Shown: positions 16,376 to 29,345, numbered from the stretch's first letter. The stretch: DNA of 64,000 nt from Variovorax sp. IB41 (GCF_016405905.1 NZ_JAEFCB010000005.1:1-64000), one strand, 5' to 3'. The notes: generated by a model not told the origin, from the sequence alone. Numbers and translations: made by a program.

Positions 16376-17875
16376 TCAGGTCGCGGTGGCCTGACGCACC
16401 GCGCGCTCCCAGCGCGCCATCGATTCCTCGGCCTGCGCGCGGCCCATGGTCGGCAGGAAGCGCCGCTCCACCTTCCACAGTTTGGAGAGCTGGCGCGCAT
16501 CGGCATAGACGCCGGTCGACAGCCCCGCGAGGTACGCGGCGCCGAGCGCGGTGGTCTCGATGACTTCGGGCCGCACCACCGGAATGCCCAGCAGGTCGGC
16601 CTGGAACTGCATCAAGAGGTCGTTGACGCTCGCGCCGCCATCCACGCGCAGCTCGGCCACCGGCTTGCCGCCCGCGGCCACCGCATCGCGGCTCATGGCC
16701 TGCAGCAGCGCGGCGCTCTGGTAGGCGATGCTCTCCAGCGCCGCACGCGCGATGTGCGCGACGGTCGTGCCGCGCGTGAGGCCGGTGATCGTGCCGCGCG
16801 CATCGGCATCCCAGTACGGCGCGCCCAGGCCGGTGAAGGCGGGCACCATCATCACGCCGCCCGCATCGGGCACGCTCTCGGCGAGCGACTGCACCTCGGC
16901 GCTGCCCTTGATGGCCTTGAGGCCGTCGCGCAGCCACTGCACGACCGCGCCGCCGACGAACACGCTGCCTTCCATCGCGTACTGCGGCGTCGCATCGGTC
17001 TGCGCCGCGCTGGTCACCAAGAGCCCGTTGTGCGAGGGCTGGAACGCGCCGCCCGTGTGCATCAGCAGGAAGCAGCCGGTGCCGTAGGTGTTCTTGGCCA
17101 TGCCGGCCTCGAAGCAGGCCTGGCCGAAGAGGGCGCTCTGCTGGTCGCCCGCCACGCCGCCCACGGGCAGGCTGTGGCCGAGCAGCGCCGCATCGGTGTC
17201 GACGAAATGCGAGCTCGAAGGCTGTACCTTCGGCAGGAGCGCGGCCGGGATGTCGAGCGCCTTCAAGAGGTCGGCGTCCCATTCGTTCGTGTGCACGTTG
17301 AAGAGCATCGTGCGCGAGGCGTTGCTCACGTCGGTCACATGCGCCTTGCCGCCGGTGAGCTGCCACATGAGCCAGCTGTCCACGGTGCCGAAGGCCAGCT
17401 CGCCGCGCTCGGCATCGGCGCGCGCGCCGGGCACGTTGTCCAGCAGCCAGCGCAGCTTGGTGCCGGAGAAATATGCGTCGATCACCAGGCCCGTCTTCTC
17501 GCGGATGGTGTCCGTCATGCCTTCGTCGCGCAGCTGCGCGCACAGCGGCTCGGCGCGGCGGTCCTGCCAGACGATGGCGTGGTGCATCGGCTGGCCGGTC
17601 TTGCGGTTCCACAGCACGGTGGTCTCGCGCTGGTTGGTGATGCCGATGGCGTGGATGTCCGTGGGTTTGAGCTTCGCCTTCACGAGCACTTCGCGCGCGG
17701 TGGCCAGCTGGCTGCGCCAGATTTCCATCGGGTCGTGCTCGACCCAGCCCGGCTGCGGGTAGATCTGCGTGAGCTCCTTCTGCGCGATGGCGACGATGCG
17801 GCCTTCGCGGTCGAACACGATGCTGCGGGAGCTGGAGGTGCCCTGGTCGAGGGCGAGCAGGTAGGTGGTCGTCAT
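16376..17875 (-). CDS. glpK: glycerol kinase
   Basis: 499 aa, the normal length for GlpK. FGGY-kinase motifs run throughout: [17 protein letters not shown] at the N-terminus, [69 protein letters not shown] and the ATP-site block [15 protein letters not shown]. It converts glycerol plus ATP to sn-glycerol 3-phosphate, the substrate of the GlpD encoded at 18800. The start ATG 17875 gives the standard N-terminus; the frame is open further upstream through the regulator region, but that is not coding. It lies 32 bp downstream of glpR on the same strand, so kinase and repressor are probably co-transcribed. Confidence 0.97.
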   Translation of the reverse strand: MTTTYLLALDQGTSSSRSIVFDREGRIVAIAQKELTQIYPQPGWVEHDPMEIWRSQLATAREVLVKAKLKPTDIHAIGITNQRETTVLWNRKTGQPMHHAIVWQDRRAEPLCAQLRDEGMTDTIREKTGLVIDAYFSGTKLRWLLDNVPGARADAERGELAFGTVDSWLMWQLTGGKAHVTDVSNASRTMLFNVHTNEWDADLLKALDIPAALLPKVQPSSSHFVDTDAALLGHSLPVGGVAGDQQSALFGQACFEAGMAKNTYGTGCFLLMHTGGAFQPSHNGLLVTSAAQTDATPQYAMEGSVFVGGAVVQWLRDGLKAIKGSAEVQSLAESVPDAGGVMMVPAFTGLGAPYWDADARGTITGLTRGTTVAHIARAALESIAYQSAALLQAMSRDAVAAGGKPVAELRVDGGASVNDLLMQFQADLLGIPVVRPEVIETTALGAAYLAGLSTGVYADARQLSKLWKVERRFLPTMGRAQAEESMARWERAVRQATAT

Positions 17876-17907
17876 TCGGTCGTTGTTCCTTGTGTCATGC
17901 CCGTGCT

Positions 17908-18678
17908 TCAGTGGCCGCGCGCGATTTCCAGGCGCACCTGCGCGGCATGCAGCAGGTCGGCGAACGGCGCGGGCGGCGCCGCGTCGGTGAAGAGGCGATC
18001 GATCTGCGAGAGCGTGCCCAGCTGGATCATCGCCGGCCGGTTGAACTTGCTCGCATCGGCCGCGAGCCACACCTCGCGCGCCTGCGCGATGATGGTCTGC
18101 GCCACCTTCACCTCGCGCAGGTCGAAGTCGCGCAGCGACCCGTCGGCCTCGATGCTGGAGACGCCGATGAGCGCGATGTCCACCTTGAACTGGCGGATGA
18201 AATCGATGGTGGCCTCGCCCACGATGGCGCGGTCGCGCGCGCGCACCGAGCCGCCCGCCACGATCACCTCGCACGAGGCGTTGCCGCTCAGGATGGTCGC
18301 CACGTTCAGGTTGTTGGTGATCACGCGCAGCCCCGTGTGGCGCATCAGCGCCTTGGCGATGGCCTCGGTGGTGGTGCCGATGTTCAGGATCAGCGAGCAG
18401 TCGTTGGGCACCAGCTCGGCCACGCGCTGCGCGATGCGCGCCTTGCCTTCGGCGTGCAGCGTCTCGCGCTGCTGGTAGCCGATGTTCTCGGTGGTCGAGC
18501 TGGGCATGCGCACGCCGCCGTGAAAGCGCGTGAGCAGCCCCTCGTCGGCCAGCCGCTGCACGTCGCGCCGCACGGTCTGCAAGGTCACGCCCAGCATGTC
18601 GGCCAGTTGCTCGACGGTGACGGAGCCGCGCGTGCGCACGGTGTCCAGGAGGTTGATCTGGCGCGGGTTGGAATTCAC
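17908..18678 (-). CDS. glpR: DeoR-family glycerol-3-phosphate regulon repressor
   Basis: 256 aa. The N-terminal DeoR helix-turn-helix (about residues 5-55) contains [20 protein letters not shown] and the wing [19 protein letters not shown]. The C-terminal sugar-phosphate sensor domain has [17 protein letters not shown] and [25 protein letters not shown]. In E. coli GlpR, glycerol 3-phosphate releases the repressor. Its place between glpK and the divergent glpD-transporter operon supports the same role. Operators would be expected in 18679-18799. Confidence 0.93.
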   Translation of the reverse strand: MNSNPRQINLLDTVRTRGSVTVEQLADMLGVTLQTVRRDVQRLADEGLLTRFHGGVRMPSSTTENIGYQQRETLHAEGKARIAQRVAELVPNDCSLILNIGTTTEAIAKALMRHTGLRVITNNLNVATILSGNASCEVIVAGGSVRARDRAIVGEATIDFIRQFKVDIALIGVSSIEADGSLRDFDLREVKVAQTIIAQAREVWLAADASKFNRPAMIQLGTLSQIDRLFTDAAPPAPFADLLHAAQVRLEIARGH

Positions 18679-18733
18679 AGGGGCGTCGTGGAGTGCGTAA
18701 AGACTGTGGGCAGCGTACAGGGCGCGTCACTTT

Positions 18734-18755
18734 AAAGCGAAAGAAAACGAACCGG
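18734..18755. promoter_or_regulatory. glpR operator: candidate GlpR operator in the glpR/glpD divergent region
   Basis: The 121-bp region between the two start codons contains repeated CGAAA-type half-sites (AAAGCGAAAG, AAAACGAACC). TTTCG/CGAAA half-sites are typical of DeoR-family operators. No perfect palindrome is visible, so this is a candidate only. The A-rich stretch leading to glpD also contains its Shine-Dalgarno (AAGGA, about 18789). Confidence 0.35.
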
Positions 18756-18799
18756 ACTAAGGGAAAACTCGGAGGAAAATCGCGCCAAAAGGAATCCAA

Positions 18800-20476
18800 A
18801 TGAAAAAATCCGAAAATACAATGGCGCCCTCCAGTGACCAAAGTCACGATTCAACGGGCCCCATTCCTGTGAGCGATTTCTCTTCTGGTTCGCCTCTGCC
18901 ACCGATCGATTGCGACGTGCTGATCGTGGGCGGCGGCATCAACGGCTGCGGCATCGCACGCGACCTCGCCGGCCGCGGCTGGCGCGTCGTGCTGTGCGAG
19001 AAGGACGATCTCGCCTCGCACACGTCTTCTTCCTCCACCAAGCTGATCCACGGCGGCCTGCGCTACCTGGAGTACTACGAGTTCTCGCTCGTGCGCAAGG
19101 CGCTGCAAGAGCGCGAGGTGCTGCTCAAGAGCGCGCCGCACATCATGTGGCCGCTGCGCTTCGTGATGCCGCACGACCCCTCGATGCGGCCGGCCTGGAT
19201 GATCCGCATCGGCCTGTTCATGTACGACCATCTCGCCAAGCGCGAGGTGCTGCCCGGCTCGCGCAGCGTCGACCTGCGCAAGCACGCGGCCGGCAAGCCA
19301 TTGAAGGACCAGTACAAGCGCGGCTTCGTCTACTCCGACGGCTGGGTCGACGATGCGCGCCTGGTGCTGCTGAACGCGCTCGATGCGAAAGCACGCGGCG
19401 CCGAGGTGCTCACGCGCACCCGCTGCACCCATGCCCGGCGCGATGCCGACGGCTGGACCGCCACGCTCGAAGGTCCGCAAGGAACGCGCACCGTGCGCGC
19501 GCGCGCCGTGGTGAATGCCGCGGGGCCGTGGGCCGAATCGTTCCTGCGCGGCGTGGCGCAGTCGGCCAAGGGCGAATCGCTGGCCACCAAGAGTCTGCGC
19601 CTGGTGAAAGGCAGCCACATCGTCGTGCCGCGCCTGTTCGAGCACGACCACGCGTACATCTTCCAGAACCCCGACAAGCGGATCATCTTCGCTATCCCCT
19701 ACCAGGACGAGTTCACGCTGATCGGCACCACCGACATCGAGTTGAACGGCGACGACCCCGGCGCCGCGCGCATCGCGCAAGAAGAGATCGACTACCTCTG
19801 CACGCAGGCCAGCCGCTATTTCGAGAGGCCCATCGTGCCCGCCGACGTGGTGTGGACCTACTCGGGCGTGCGCCCGCTGCTGGACGACGCCTCGGGCGAC
19901 CCCTCGGCCGTCACGCGCGACTACATGCTCGAGTCGAACACCACCGCCGCGCCGCTGCTGTCGGTGTGGGGCGGCAAGATCACCACCTTCCGCAAGCTCG
20001 CGGAAGACGCGGCCGACGAGGTCGGCAAGATGCTGGGCCAGTCGAATGCGCAGCGTCCCGCGTGGACCGACGGCGCGTTCCTCGCCGGCGGCGACCTGTC
20101 GGCATGGATCGGCGCCGCGCGCCGGCCCGACGACGATTTCGAGCGCTTCGTCTCGGCCGTGCAGGCGAAATACCCATGGCTCTACGGCAAGCTCACGCGC
20201 CGCCTCGCGCGCGCCTACGGGGCGCGGGTGTCCGAGCTGCTCGGCGATGCGAAATCGCTCGCCGACCTGGGCCCCGCGGTGGCGCCCGACCTGCACGAGC
20301 GCGAGCTGCGTTTCCTGCAAACCCATGAATGGGCCGTGAGCGCGGACGACGTGCTCTGGCGCCGCTCCAAGCTCGGCCTGCACTACACGCCGGCCGAGCG
20401 CGAACAGGTCGCGGCCTGGCTGCAGGCCAATGCCGGCGCGAAGAACAACGACAAAGTGGAAGTGGAGGTGAGCTGA
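18800..20476 (+). CDS. glpD: aerobic glycerol-3-phosphate dehydrogenase
   Basis: 558 aa. ATG 18800 has AAGGA at proper spacing; an internal ATG at 18821 is an alternative. The FAD-binding Rossmann motif is [21 protein letters not shown] (about 40-60), and the family blocks [49 protein letters not shown] and [13 protein letters not shown] all appear. It oxidises sn-glycerol 3-phosphate to dihydroxyacetone phosphate at the membrane, passing electrons to ubiquinone. About 25 extra N-terminal residues precede the FAD fold. It is first in a seven-gene operon: its stop overlaps the glpS start (TGATG at 20474-20478). Confidence 0.96.
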   Translation: MKKSENTMAPSSDQSHDSTGPIPVSDFSSGSPLPPIDCDVLIVGGGINGCGIARDLAGRGWRVVLCEKDDLASHTSSSSTKLIHGGLRYLEYYEFSLVRKALQEREVLLKSAPHIMWPLRFVMPHDPSMRPAWMIRIGLFMYDHLAKREVLPGSRSVDLRKHAAGKPLKDQYKRGFVYSDGWVDDARLVLLNALDAKARGAEVLTRTRCTHARRDADGWTATLEGPQGTRTVRARAVVNAAGPWAESFLRGVAQSAKGESLATKSLRLVKGSHIVVPRLFEHDHAYIFQNPDKRIIFAIPYQDEFTLIGTTDIELNGDDPGAARIAQEEIDYLCTQASRYFERPIVPADVVWTYSGVRPLLDDASGDPSAVTRDYMLESNTTAAPLLSVWGGKITTFRKLAEDAADEVGKMLGQSNAQRPAWTDGAFLAGGDLSAWIGAARRPDDDFERFVSAVQAKYPWLYGKLTRRLARAYGARVSELLGDAKSLADLGPAVAPDLHERELRFLQTHEWAVSADDVLWRRSKLGLHYTPAEREQVAAWLQANAGAKNNDKVEVEVS

Positions 20477-21546
20477 TGCAGCTGACGATGGAGCACGTCA
20501 CCAAGAAGGTCGGCGCGCAGACATGGCTCTATGAACAGAGCATCGCCCCCAAGAGCGGCGCGGTGACCGTGCTGCTGGGCGCCACGCAGGCCGGCAAGAC
20601 CAGCCTGATGCGCCTGATGGCGGGGCTCGATACGCCCACGACGGGCAAGGTGCTGGTCGACGGCAAGGACGTGACCGGCATGCCGGTGCGCGAGCGCAAC
20701 GTCGCGATGGTCTACCAGCAGTTCATCAACTACCCCTCGCTCAAGGTGTCCGACAACATCGCCTCGCCGCTCAAGCTGCGCGGCGAGAAGAACATCGACG
20801 CGCGCGTGAAGGCGCTGGCCGACAAGCTGCACATCGGCATGTTCCTGGACCGCCTGCCGGCCGAGCTCTCGGGCGGGCAGCAGCAGCGCGTGGCGCTGGC
20901 GCGCGCGCTCGCCAAGAACGCGCCGCTCATGCTGCTGGACGAGCCGCTCGTGAACCTGGACTACAAGCTGCGCGAAGGCCTTCGCGAAGAGCTCACGCAG
21001 CTCTTCGCCACCGGCGATTCGACAGTGATCTACGCGACCACCGAACCCGGCGAGGCGCTGCTGCTCGGCGGCTACACCGCGGTGATGGATGCGGGCGAAT
21101 TGCTGCAATACGGCCCGACCGCCGAGGTGTTCCATGCGCCGCAATCGCTGCGCGTGGCGCGCGCCTTCAGCGATCCGCCGATGAACCTTCTGACCGGCAC
21201 CGCAACCGCGGGCCAGGTGCAACTGGCGGGCGGCCCGGCGCTGGCGCTGGCGTTGCCCGAAAGCGTTTCGGGCGCGGTCACCGTCGGCCTGCGCGCGAGT
21301 GCGTTGAACGTGGGCGCGGGCGAGGGCGACATCGCCTTGCCCGGCAAGGTGGAGCTGGCCGAGATCTCGGGCTCCGACACCTTCGTGCACGTCGATACCG
21401 CGGTGGGCGAACTGGTGGCGCAGCTCACCGGCGTGCACCGCTTCGAGCTGGGCGCCTCGATCACGCTGTACTTCAGCGCTTCGCAAGCCTATGTGTTCGA
21501 TGCCAGTGAAAAACTGGCGCTGGCGCCCGCATGGCGAAGGACCTAG
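20476..21546 (+). CDS. glpS: glycerol ABC transporter ATP-binding subunit GlpS
   Basis: 356 aa, MalK/UgpC-like. Walker A is GATQAGKT (35-42), Q-loop Gln81, signature LSGGQ (131-135), Walker B with Asp155-Glu156, and a C-terminal TOBE-like region (about 240-350). The switch (H-loop) histidine is absent: the position reads YATTEP (Thr189) where MalK-type proteins have Y-V-T-H-D-Q. With GlpT it should form a heterodimer energising glycerol import. Translation is coupled to glpD. Gene order matches the glpSTPQUV glycerol transporter described in Rhizobium leguminosarum. Confidence 0.92.
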   Translation: MQLTMEHVTKKVGAQTWLYEQSIAPKSGAVTVLLGATQAGKTSLMRLMAGLDTPTTGKVLVDGKDVTGMPVRERNVAMVYQQFINYPSLKVSDNIASPLKLRGEKNIDARVKALADKLHIGMFLDRLPAELSGGQQQRVALARALAKNAPLMLLDEPLVNLDYKLREGLREELTQLFATGDSTVIYATTEPGEALLLGGYTAVMDAGELLQYGPTAEVFHAPQSLRVARAFSDPPMNLLTGTATAGQVQLAGGPALALALPESVSGAVTVGLRASALNVGAGEGDIALPGKVELAEISGSDTFVHVDTAVGELVAQLTGVHRFELGASITLYFSASQAYVFDASEKLALAPAWRRT

Positions 21547-21551
21547 CATGA

Positions 21552-21640
21552 CCCCCAGTCTTCGCGCACTTCGTGTCGCTTCGCCAACCCCCTTCCAGGG
21601 GGCAACACCTGCGGCCCGGCAAAGCCGGTTCCGCGGTGTT
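21552..21640 (+). repeat. interspersed REP-like repeat, copy 1
   Basis: About 89 bp in the glpS-glpT gap. It is nearly identical (a handful of differences by eye) to the reverse complement of 34328-34414. It contains internal inverted repeats (CCCCCT...AGGGGG and CCGGC-AAA-GCCGG). I associate this type of intergenic repeat with Comamonadaceae genomes. It interrupts an otherwise tightly coupled operon. Confidence 0.75.
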
Positions 21641-21704
21641 CCACGACAAGACCTCGCCTGTTTCATGCATTGCGAATCACGCGAGAGCGTGAAGGAGAGC
21701 TGAC

Positions 21705-22771
21705 ATGGCACGCATCGATCTCGACCTGGCCCACGCCTACCGCGCCAATCCCACGCAGGACAGCGACTATGCGCTGCTGCCGCTGAAGATGAGTTTTCGC
21801 GACGGCGGCGCCTACGCCTTGCTCGGCCCCTCGGGCTGCGGCAAGACGACCATGCTCAACATCATCTCGGGGCTGCTCGTGCCCTCGCAGGGCACGGTGA
21901 CCTTCGACGGCCGCGACATGACGCGCGCCACGCCGCAGGAGCGCAACATTGCGCAGGTGTTCCAGTTCCCGGTGATCTACGACACCATGACCGTGGCCGA
22001 GAACCTCGCGTTTCCGTTGCGCAACCGCAAGGTGCCCGAAGACCAGATCAAGAAGCGCGTGGGCGAGATCGCCGAGATGCTCGACATGAGCGGCCAGCTC
22101 AACCAGCGCGCCGCGGGCCTGGCGGCCGACGCCAAGCAGAAGATCTCCCTGGGCCGCGGCCTGGTGCGCAGCGACGTGTCGGCGGTGCTCTTCGACGAGC
22201 CGCTCACCGTGATCGATCCGCACCTGAAGTGGCAGCTGCGCCGCAAGTTGAAGCAGATCCATCGCGAGCTCAAGCTCACGCTGATCTACGTGACGCACGA
22301 CCAGGTCGAGGCACTCACCTTCGCCGAAGAGGTGGTGGTCATGACGCGCGGCAAGGCCGTGCAGGTGGGCAGCGCCGAGGCGCTGTTCGAGCGGCCGGCC
22401 CACACCTTCGTCGGCCACTTCATCGGCTCGCCGGGCATGAACTTCCTCTCGGCCAAGAGCACGAACGGCGCGCTCGAAGTGGCGGGCACGCCGCTCGTGC
22501 CGACGCGCGAGCTCCCGCAAGGGCCGCTGAAGATCGGCATCCGCCCCGAGTACCTGCGCCTGTCGAACGCCGGCGCCGCGGGCGCCGTGCCGGCGGTGGT
22601 CAAGCAGGTGCAGGACGTCGGCACGCACGCGATGCTGAGCGCCGAAGTCGACGGCATCGTGATCAAGGTGCGGCTGCACTCCGACGAGCAGCCGCCGGCC
22701 GCGGGGGACACGGTGTGGCTGCGGGTGCTGGATGCCCACACCTGCTACTACAAAGACGAGGAACTGGTCGC

Positions 22772-22775
<4 letters not shown>
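21705..22775 (+). CDS. glpT: glycerol ABC transporter ATP-binding subunit GlpT
   Basis: 356 aa. Walker A GPSGCGKT (41-48), Q-loop Gln87, Walker B Asp164-Glu165, and a normal H-loop YVTHDQ (His198). The ABC signature is degenerate: LAADA (139-143) stands where LSGGQ is expected. The C-terminal TOBE-like domain includes LKIGIRPEYLRLS. Paired with GlpS this leaves one canonical ATP site (GlpT Walker A and H-loop with GlpS LSGGQ) and one degenerate site. Shine-Dalgarno GGAGA lies just before ATG 21705, and the stop overlaps the glpP start (ATGA). It is a transporter ATPase here, not the unrelated E. coli GlpT permease. Confidence 0.92.
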
Positions 22776-23658
<883 letters not shown>

Positions 23659-23662
<4 letters not shown>

Positions 23663-24471
23663 ACGAGAAAAGGTTTCACAAGCGCAGCATTTTTCTGGTG
23701 CTGTACATCCTGTTCGCGCTGTTGCCCATCTACTGGATGATCAACATGAGCTTCAAGACGAACGAGGAAATCCTCTCGAGCTTTTCGTTCTTCCCGCAGC
23801 AGCTCACCTGGGCCAACTACGCGCGCATCTTCACCGACGAGTCGTGGTACTCGGGCTACATCAACAGCCTGATCTACGTGGCGATCAACACGGTGATCTC
23901 GCTCACCGTGGCGCTGCCCGCGGCCTATGCGTTCTCGCGCTATTCGTTCCTCGGCGACAAGCACGTGTTCTTCTGGCTGCTCACGAACCGCATGACGCCG
24001 CCCGCGGTGTTCCTGCTGCCGTTCTTCCAGCTCTACAGCACCGTGGGGCTCATGGACACGCACCTGGGCGTGGCGCTCGCGCATTTGCTCTTCAACGTGC
24101 CGCTGGCGGTGTGGATCCTGGAAGGCTTCATGAGCGGCATTCCGCGCGAGATCGACGAGACCGCGTACATCGACGGCTACTCGTTCCCGCGCTTTTTTCT
24201 CACCATCTTCCTGCCGCTCATCAAGGCCGGCGTGGGCGTGGCGGCGTTCTTCTGCTTCATGTTCAGCTGGGTCGAGCTGCTCCTGGCGCGCACGCTCACG
24301 AGCGTGAACGCCAAGCCCATCGTCGCGACGATGACGCGCACGGTCAGCGCCTCGGGCATGGACTGGGCGACGCTCGCGGCAGCCGGTGTGCTCACCATCG
24401 TGCCGGGCGCGATCGTGATCTGGTTCGTGCGTCACTACATCGCGAAGGGTTTCGCGATGGGCCGCGTTTAA
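23659..24471 (+). CDS. glpQ: glycerol ABC transporter permease GlpQ
   Basis: 270 aa, MalG/UgpE-type permease with about six hydrophobic helices. The EAA loop reads IPREIDETAYIDGYSFPRFF, and the MalG-like block NRMTPPAVFLLPFFQLYSTVGLMDT is split by normal variation. It pairs with GlpP to form the membrane channel. ATGA overlap with glpP; the downstream gene glpU starts 15 nt after the stop. Confidence 0.93.
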
Positions 24472-24486
24472 GAGGAGACAGGCGAC

Positions 24487-24795
24487 ATGTTCGACTGGAT
24501 GGTCTGGACCACGCCCGTGGCCGTTTTCTTCATCTGCATCGCGCTCATGCTGGTCGGCATGACGGTGTGGGAATTCAAGTCGCCCACCACGATGCGCCGC
24601 GGCTGGCTGCCGATCGCCACCACGCGCGGCGACCGGCTCTTCATCGGCCTTTTGTCGGCCGCCTATGTGAACCTGGTCTTCATCGGCCTGGCCGGCAAGT
24701 TCCAGGAATGGATGAGCCTGGAAGCCGAGCCCTCGATCTGGATCAGCTTCGTGCTGTCGATGTTCGTGCTCGCCCTCGTCATGCGCAAAGGCTAG
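24487..24795 (+). CDS. glpU: small membrane protein GlpU (DUF2160)
   Basis: 102 aa, AGGAGA upstream of ATG 24487. Three hydrophobic segments (about 9-26, 50-68, 83-98) and a conserved ATTRGDRLFIGL stretch identify the DUF2160 family, which occurs only beside glycerol ABC transporters. Function unknown; it may be an accessory membrane subunit. It sits between permease and binding protein exactly as in the Rhizobium operon. Confidence 0.88.
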   Translation: MFDWMVWTTPVAVFFICIALMLVGMTVWEFKSPTTMRRGWLPIATTRGDRLFIGLLSAAYVNLVFIGLAGKFQEWMSLEAEPSIWISFVLSMFVLALVMRKG

Positions 24796-24883
24796 CCCAC
24801 CGATTTTCGAGACGCGTCCGGCTCTCCGCCTCCCCGGAGCCGCGATGAAAAAACCGGGGAAGCACAACCGAGGAGACACATTC

Positions 24884-26617
<1,734 letters not shown>

Positions 26618-26654
26618 GCGCGCCTGCCTGAAAAGAGAGAGCCCGCTTGAGTGA

Positions 26655-26688
26655 AAGGGGCCGTGCCGCAGGGCGCGGCCCCTTTTTT
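26655..26688 (+). terminator. Rho-independent terminator of the glp operon
   Basis: Stem GGGGCCG (26657-26663) pairs perfectly with CGGCCCC (26676-26682), extended by a G-U pair and three more pairs, then six T residues. It lies 38 bp after the glpV stop and before the resorcinol-type cluster. Confidence 0.9.
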
Positions 26689-26735
26689 GCTATGCCTATC
26701 GGGAACAGCCCCGGTCGTGGGATCGGCGCGACGGC

Positions 26736-27821
26736 ATGACCAATGGCAGATGCGTTCGGCCGATGCTTGGCTTACATTCGACGGCCCTCGAAACCGCCCA
26801 CCCAGTGACCTCCAGTTCTCCAAGCTCCGCCAGCTCCACCGGCCCCGCCAGCAGCCCCGGCCTTGCCGCACGCCCCAAGCGCGTCCTGGTGATCCACTAC
26901 TCGCAATCCGGACAGCTCGACAGCGTCGCCGAGCAGATCGTCGTGCCGCTCAGGGCCGATCCGTCGATCGCGGTGCACGAGGAAACGCTGCGCCCAGAGG
27001 CGCCGTTCCCGTTCCCCTGGCCCTTCATCACCTTCTTCGACGCGTTCCCGGAATCGGCCCACCTGAAGCCGCCGCCGCTCGCGCCGCTCTCGCTCACGGG
27101 CGAGGAAGACTTCGACCTCGTCATCCTCCCGTACCAGGTGTGGTTTCTCGCGCCTTCGCAGCCGGTCACCGCGTTCCTCAAGCACCCGCTGGCCACGCGC
27201 CTGCTCGCGGGCAAGCCGGTGGTCACGGTCATCGCGTGCCGCAACATGTGGCTGCTGGCCCATGAAAAGCTCAAGGGCATGCTCGACGACGCGGGCGCGC
27301 GCCTCATCGACAACGTGGTGCTGACCGACCCCGGCCCGACGCTCGCCACCTTCTTCACCACGCCCGCGTGGCTCATCTGGGGCCGCAAGCGCGGCTTCTG
27401 GGGCATGCCCGATGCGGGGCTCAGCACTACGCAAATTCGTAGCTCGGGCCGTTTCGGCCGCGCGCTGCGCGACGCGCTGCATGGCGACCTGGAGCGCGGC
27501 ACCGGGCCGTTGCTGGCGGGCCTGGGCGCGGTTGAGGCCAATGCGCGGCTGCTCATCAGCGAGAAGGCCGGCACGCGCAGCTTTTTCCTCTGGGGCAAGC
27601 TCATCATGGCGGCCGGCGGGCCCGGGGCCTGGCAGCGCAAGCCCCTGTTGCTGCTCTACGTGGTGTTCCTGCTTGCGCTCATTGTCACGGTCGTGCCCGT
27701 GAGCTTGACGCTGCAGGCGCTGCTGCGACCGTTGTTCAAGGGGTGGCTGACTAAAATGACAGCCCAATTCGAGTGCCCGTCGGGCTCCGCCACGGACCGC
27801 TCCCATCTCTATGACGACTGA
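26736..27821 (+). CDS. dialkylresorcinol condensing enzyme-like protein (DarA family)
   Basis: 361 aa as the longest frame. The conserved part begins near residue 48 (KRVLVIHYSQSGQLDSVAEQI) with a flavodoxin-like fold, followed by FDLVILPYQVWFLAPSQPV and a C-terminal hydrophobic helix (about 300-330). DarA-type proteins act with DarB ketosynthases in joining two acyl chains into dialkylresorcinols. The start is uncertain: ATG 26736, ATG 26763 and GTG 26805 are in frame, none with a clear Shine-Dalgarno, and the Ser/Pro-rich N-terminus suggests the later ones. It overlaps the ketosynthase gene by 11 nt. It opens the biosynthetic cluster. Family call is moderately sure; the product is unknown. 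Confidence 0.72.
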   Translation: MTNGRCVRPMLGLHSTALETAHPVTSSSPSSASSTGPASSPGLAARPKRVLVIHYSQSGQLDSVAEQIVVPLRADPSIAVHEETLRPEAPFPFPWPFITFFDAFPESAHLKPPPLAPLSLTGEEDFDLVILPYQVWFLAPSQPVTAFLKHPLATRLLAGKPVVTVIACRNMWLLAHEKLKGMLDDAGARLIDNVVLTDPGPTLATFFTTPAWLIWGRKRGFWGMPDAGLSTTQIRSSGRFGRALRDALHGDLERGTGPLLAGLGAVEANARLLISEKAGTRSFFLWGKLIMAAGGPGAWQRKPLLLLYVVFLLALIVTVVPVSLTLQALLRPLFKGWLTKMTAQFECPSGSATDRSHLYDD

Positions 27822-28947
27822 TGTCTTCCTGACCCGCACCGCCGCTTTCCTGCCCTTTTCCCCGGTCAGCAATGAAGACATCGAAGAAGTCCTCGGACGC
27901 ATCGCCGGCAAGGCATCGCGCGCGCGGCGGCTGATCCTTCGCAGCAACGGCATCCAGTCGCGCCACTACGCCATCGACCGCGCCACCGGCCAGCTGGCCA
28001 TGACCAATGCGCAGCTCACCGCCTCGGCCATCCGCGGCCTGGGCGACGACATCGGCCCGGTCGATTGCCTGGCCACCGGCACGTCGCTCCCCGACCAGCT
28101 CATGCCCAACCATGCGGTGATGGTGCACGGCGAACTCGGGTGGCCGCGCCTGGAAGTGGTGGCCTGCGCGGGCATCTGCCTGGCCGGCACCACAGCGCTC
28201 AAGCACGCGTGGCTCTCGGTGCGCGCGGGCGACGCGCGCCGCGCGGTGGCCACTGGCTCGGAGCTCGCATCGGCCGTGATGCGCGGCGCCAACTTCGAGG
28301 CCGAGCTCGAGCACAAGCTCGAGGCGCTCCAGGAGCGCCCCGAGCTGGCCTTCGAGAAAGACTTCCTGCGCTGGATGCTGTCCGACGGCGCGGGCGCCGT
28401 GCTGCTGGAGCGCGAGCCGCGCGGTCCGCTGTCGCTGCGGGTGAACTGGATCGACCTGTCGTCCGCCGCGCACGAACTGCCGGTCTGCATGTACGCCGGC
28501 GCCGACAAGAACGCTGGCGGCGGCCTCGACGGCTGGGCCCGCACCGCGCCCGCCGACTGGCACCGCGACTCGACCTTCGCGGTCAAGCAGGACGTGCGGC
28601 TGCTCAACGAGAACATCGTGCGCGCCACGCTCGGCGAGCCGCTCGCGGCCATCATCGAGAAGCGCGGACTGAAGTCGCAGGAGATCGACTGGTTCCTGCC
28701 GCACCTGTCGTCCAACTATTTCGTCGAGCCCGTGAGCCGCTGCCTCGATGCGATGGGTTTTTCGATTCCGCGCGAGCGCTGGTTCAGCAACCTCGCGCGC
28801 AAGGGCAATACCGGGTCGGCCTCGCCATACATCATGCTCGACGAGTTGTTCCGTTCGGGGCGCATCCAGCCCGGGCACAAGCTCCTGATGTTCGTGCCCG
28901 AAAGCGGCCGCTTCTCCAGCGGCTTCATCCATATGGAAGCGGTATAG
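27811..28947 (+). CDS. KAS III-like ketosynthase (DarB/StlD family)
   Basis: 378 aa, thiolase fold. The canonical KAS III triad is intact: Cys119 (VVACAGICLAG), His298 (WFLPHLSSN) and Asn333 (KGNTGSASPYIM). In this subfamily the enzyme condenses an acyl thioester with a second beta-keto chain to form alkylresorcinol or stilbene-type rings. It overlaps the DarA-like gene and is followed 2 nt later by an unknown 131-aa protein, so the operon is tight. Chain specificity cannot be read from sequence. Confidence 0.85.
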   Translation: MTTDVFLTRTAAFLPFSPVSNEDIEEVLGRIAGKASRARRLILRSNGIQSRHYAIDRATGQLAMTNAQLTASAIRGLGDDIGPVDCLATGTSLPDQLMPNHAVMVHGELGWPRLEVVACAGICLAGTTALKHAWLSVRAGDARRAVATGSELASAVMRGANFEAELEHKLEALQERPELAFEKDFLRWMLSDGAGAVLLEREPRGPLSLRVNWIDLSSAAHELPVCMYAGADKNAGGGLDGWARTAPADWHRDSTFAVKQDVRLLNENIVRATLGEPLAAIIEKRGLKSQEIDWFLPHLSSNYFVEPVSRCLDAMGFSIPRERWFSNLARKGNTGSASPYIMLDELFRSGRIQPGHKLLMFVPESGRFSSGFIHMEAV

Positions 28948-28949
28948 CC

Positions 28950-29345
28950 ATGGACCTCGACGCAGTTCCGCAGGAGGGCAACGCGACCCTCGACGGCCAT
29001 TCCAAGCTGATGTACGCGCGCGATGCACAGGGCCGCGTCGTCACCACCACCTCGCGCGGCTGGGAGGCGGAAGAGATCGTCACCAGCCATGCGGTCGACG
29101 TGCTGGTCGAGCAGGCGAAAGAAGCGAAGGCGCGGGCGCAGGCCGGCCTCGCATCGCCGCTCGAATACTGGATGTACGAGCGCCGCATGGACGTGGCGCT
29201 GCTCTCGCAGACGAGCGGCTTCTGGCAATGGCGCGTGCGGCGCCACCTGCAGCCCCGGCATTTCGCCGCGCTCTCCCAGGCGCACCTGGCGCGCTACGCC
29301 CAGGCGCTGGGCCTTCCGATTTCCACCTTGCAGGCCCTGCCGTGA
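28950..29345 (+). CDS. uncharacterised 131-aa protein of the ketosynthase cluster
   Basis: 131 aa, starting at ATG 28950 two nucleotides after the ketosynthase stop and ending in a GTGA overlap with the next gene. I do not recognise a domain. It is soluble and mostly helical in appearance, with an Ala/Glu/Lys stretch (VDVLVEQAKEAKARAQAG) and a Trp/Arg-rich segment (GFWQWRVRRHLQPRHF). Its tight coupling on both sides argues for a real role in the same pathway. No signal peptide or membrane segment. Confidence 0.75.
   Translation: MDLDAVPQEGNATLDGHSKLMYARDAQGRVVTTTSRGWEAEEIVTSHAVDVLVEQAKEAKARAQAGLASPLEYWMYERRMDVALLSQTSGFWQWRVRRHLQPRHFAALSQAHLARYAQALGLPISTLQALP

Noticed and set aside
16376..18847. 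An 823-codon frame that would fuse GlpK to an upstream extension.
   Set aside because: The extension overlaps glpR in another frame and is Arg/Ala/His-rich; the GlpK N-terminus at 17875 matches the family exactly.
24796..24883. A GGCTC...GAGCC hairpin between glpU and glpV as a terminator.
   Set aside because: The stem is short, there is no T-run, and the genes belong to one operon.
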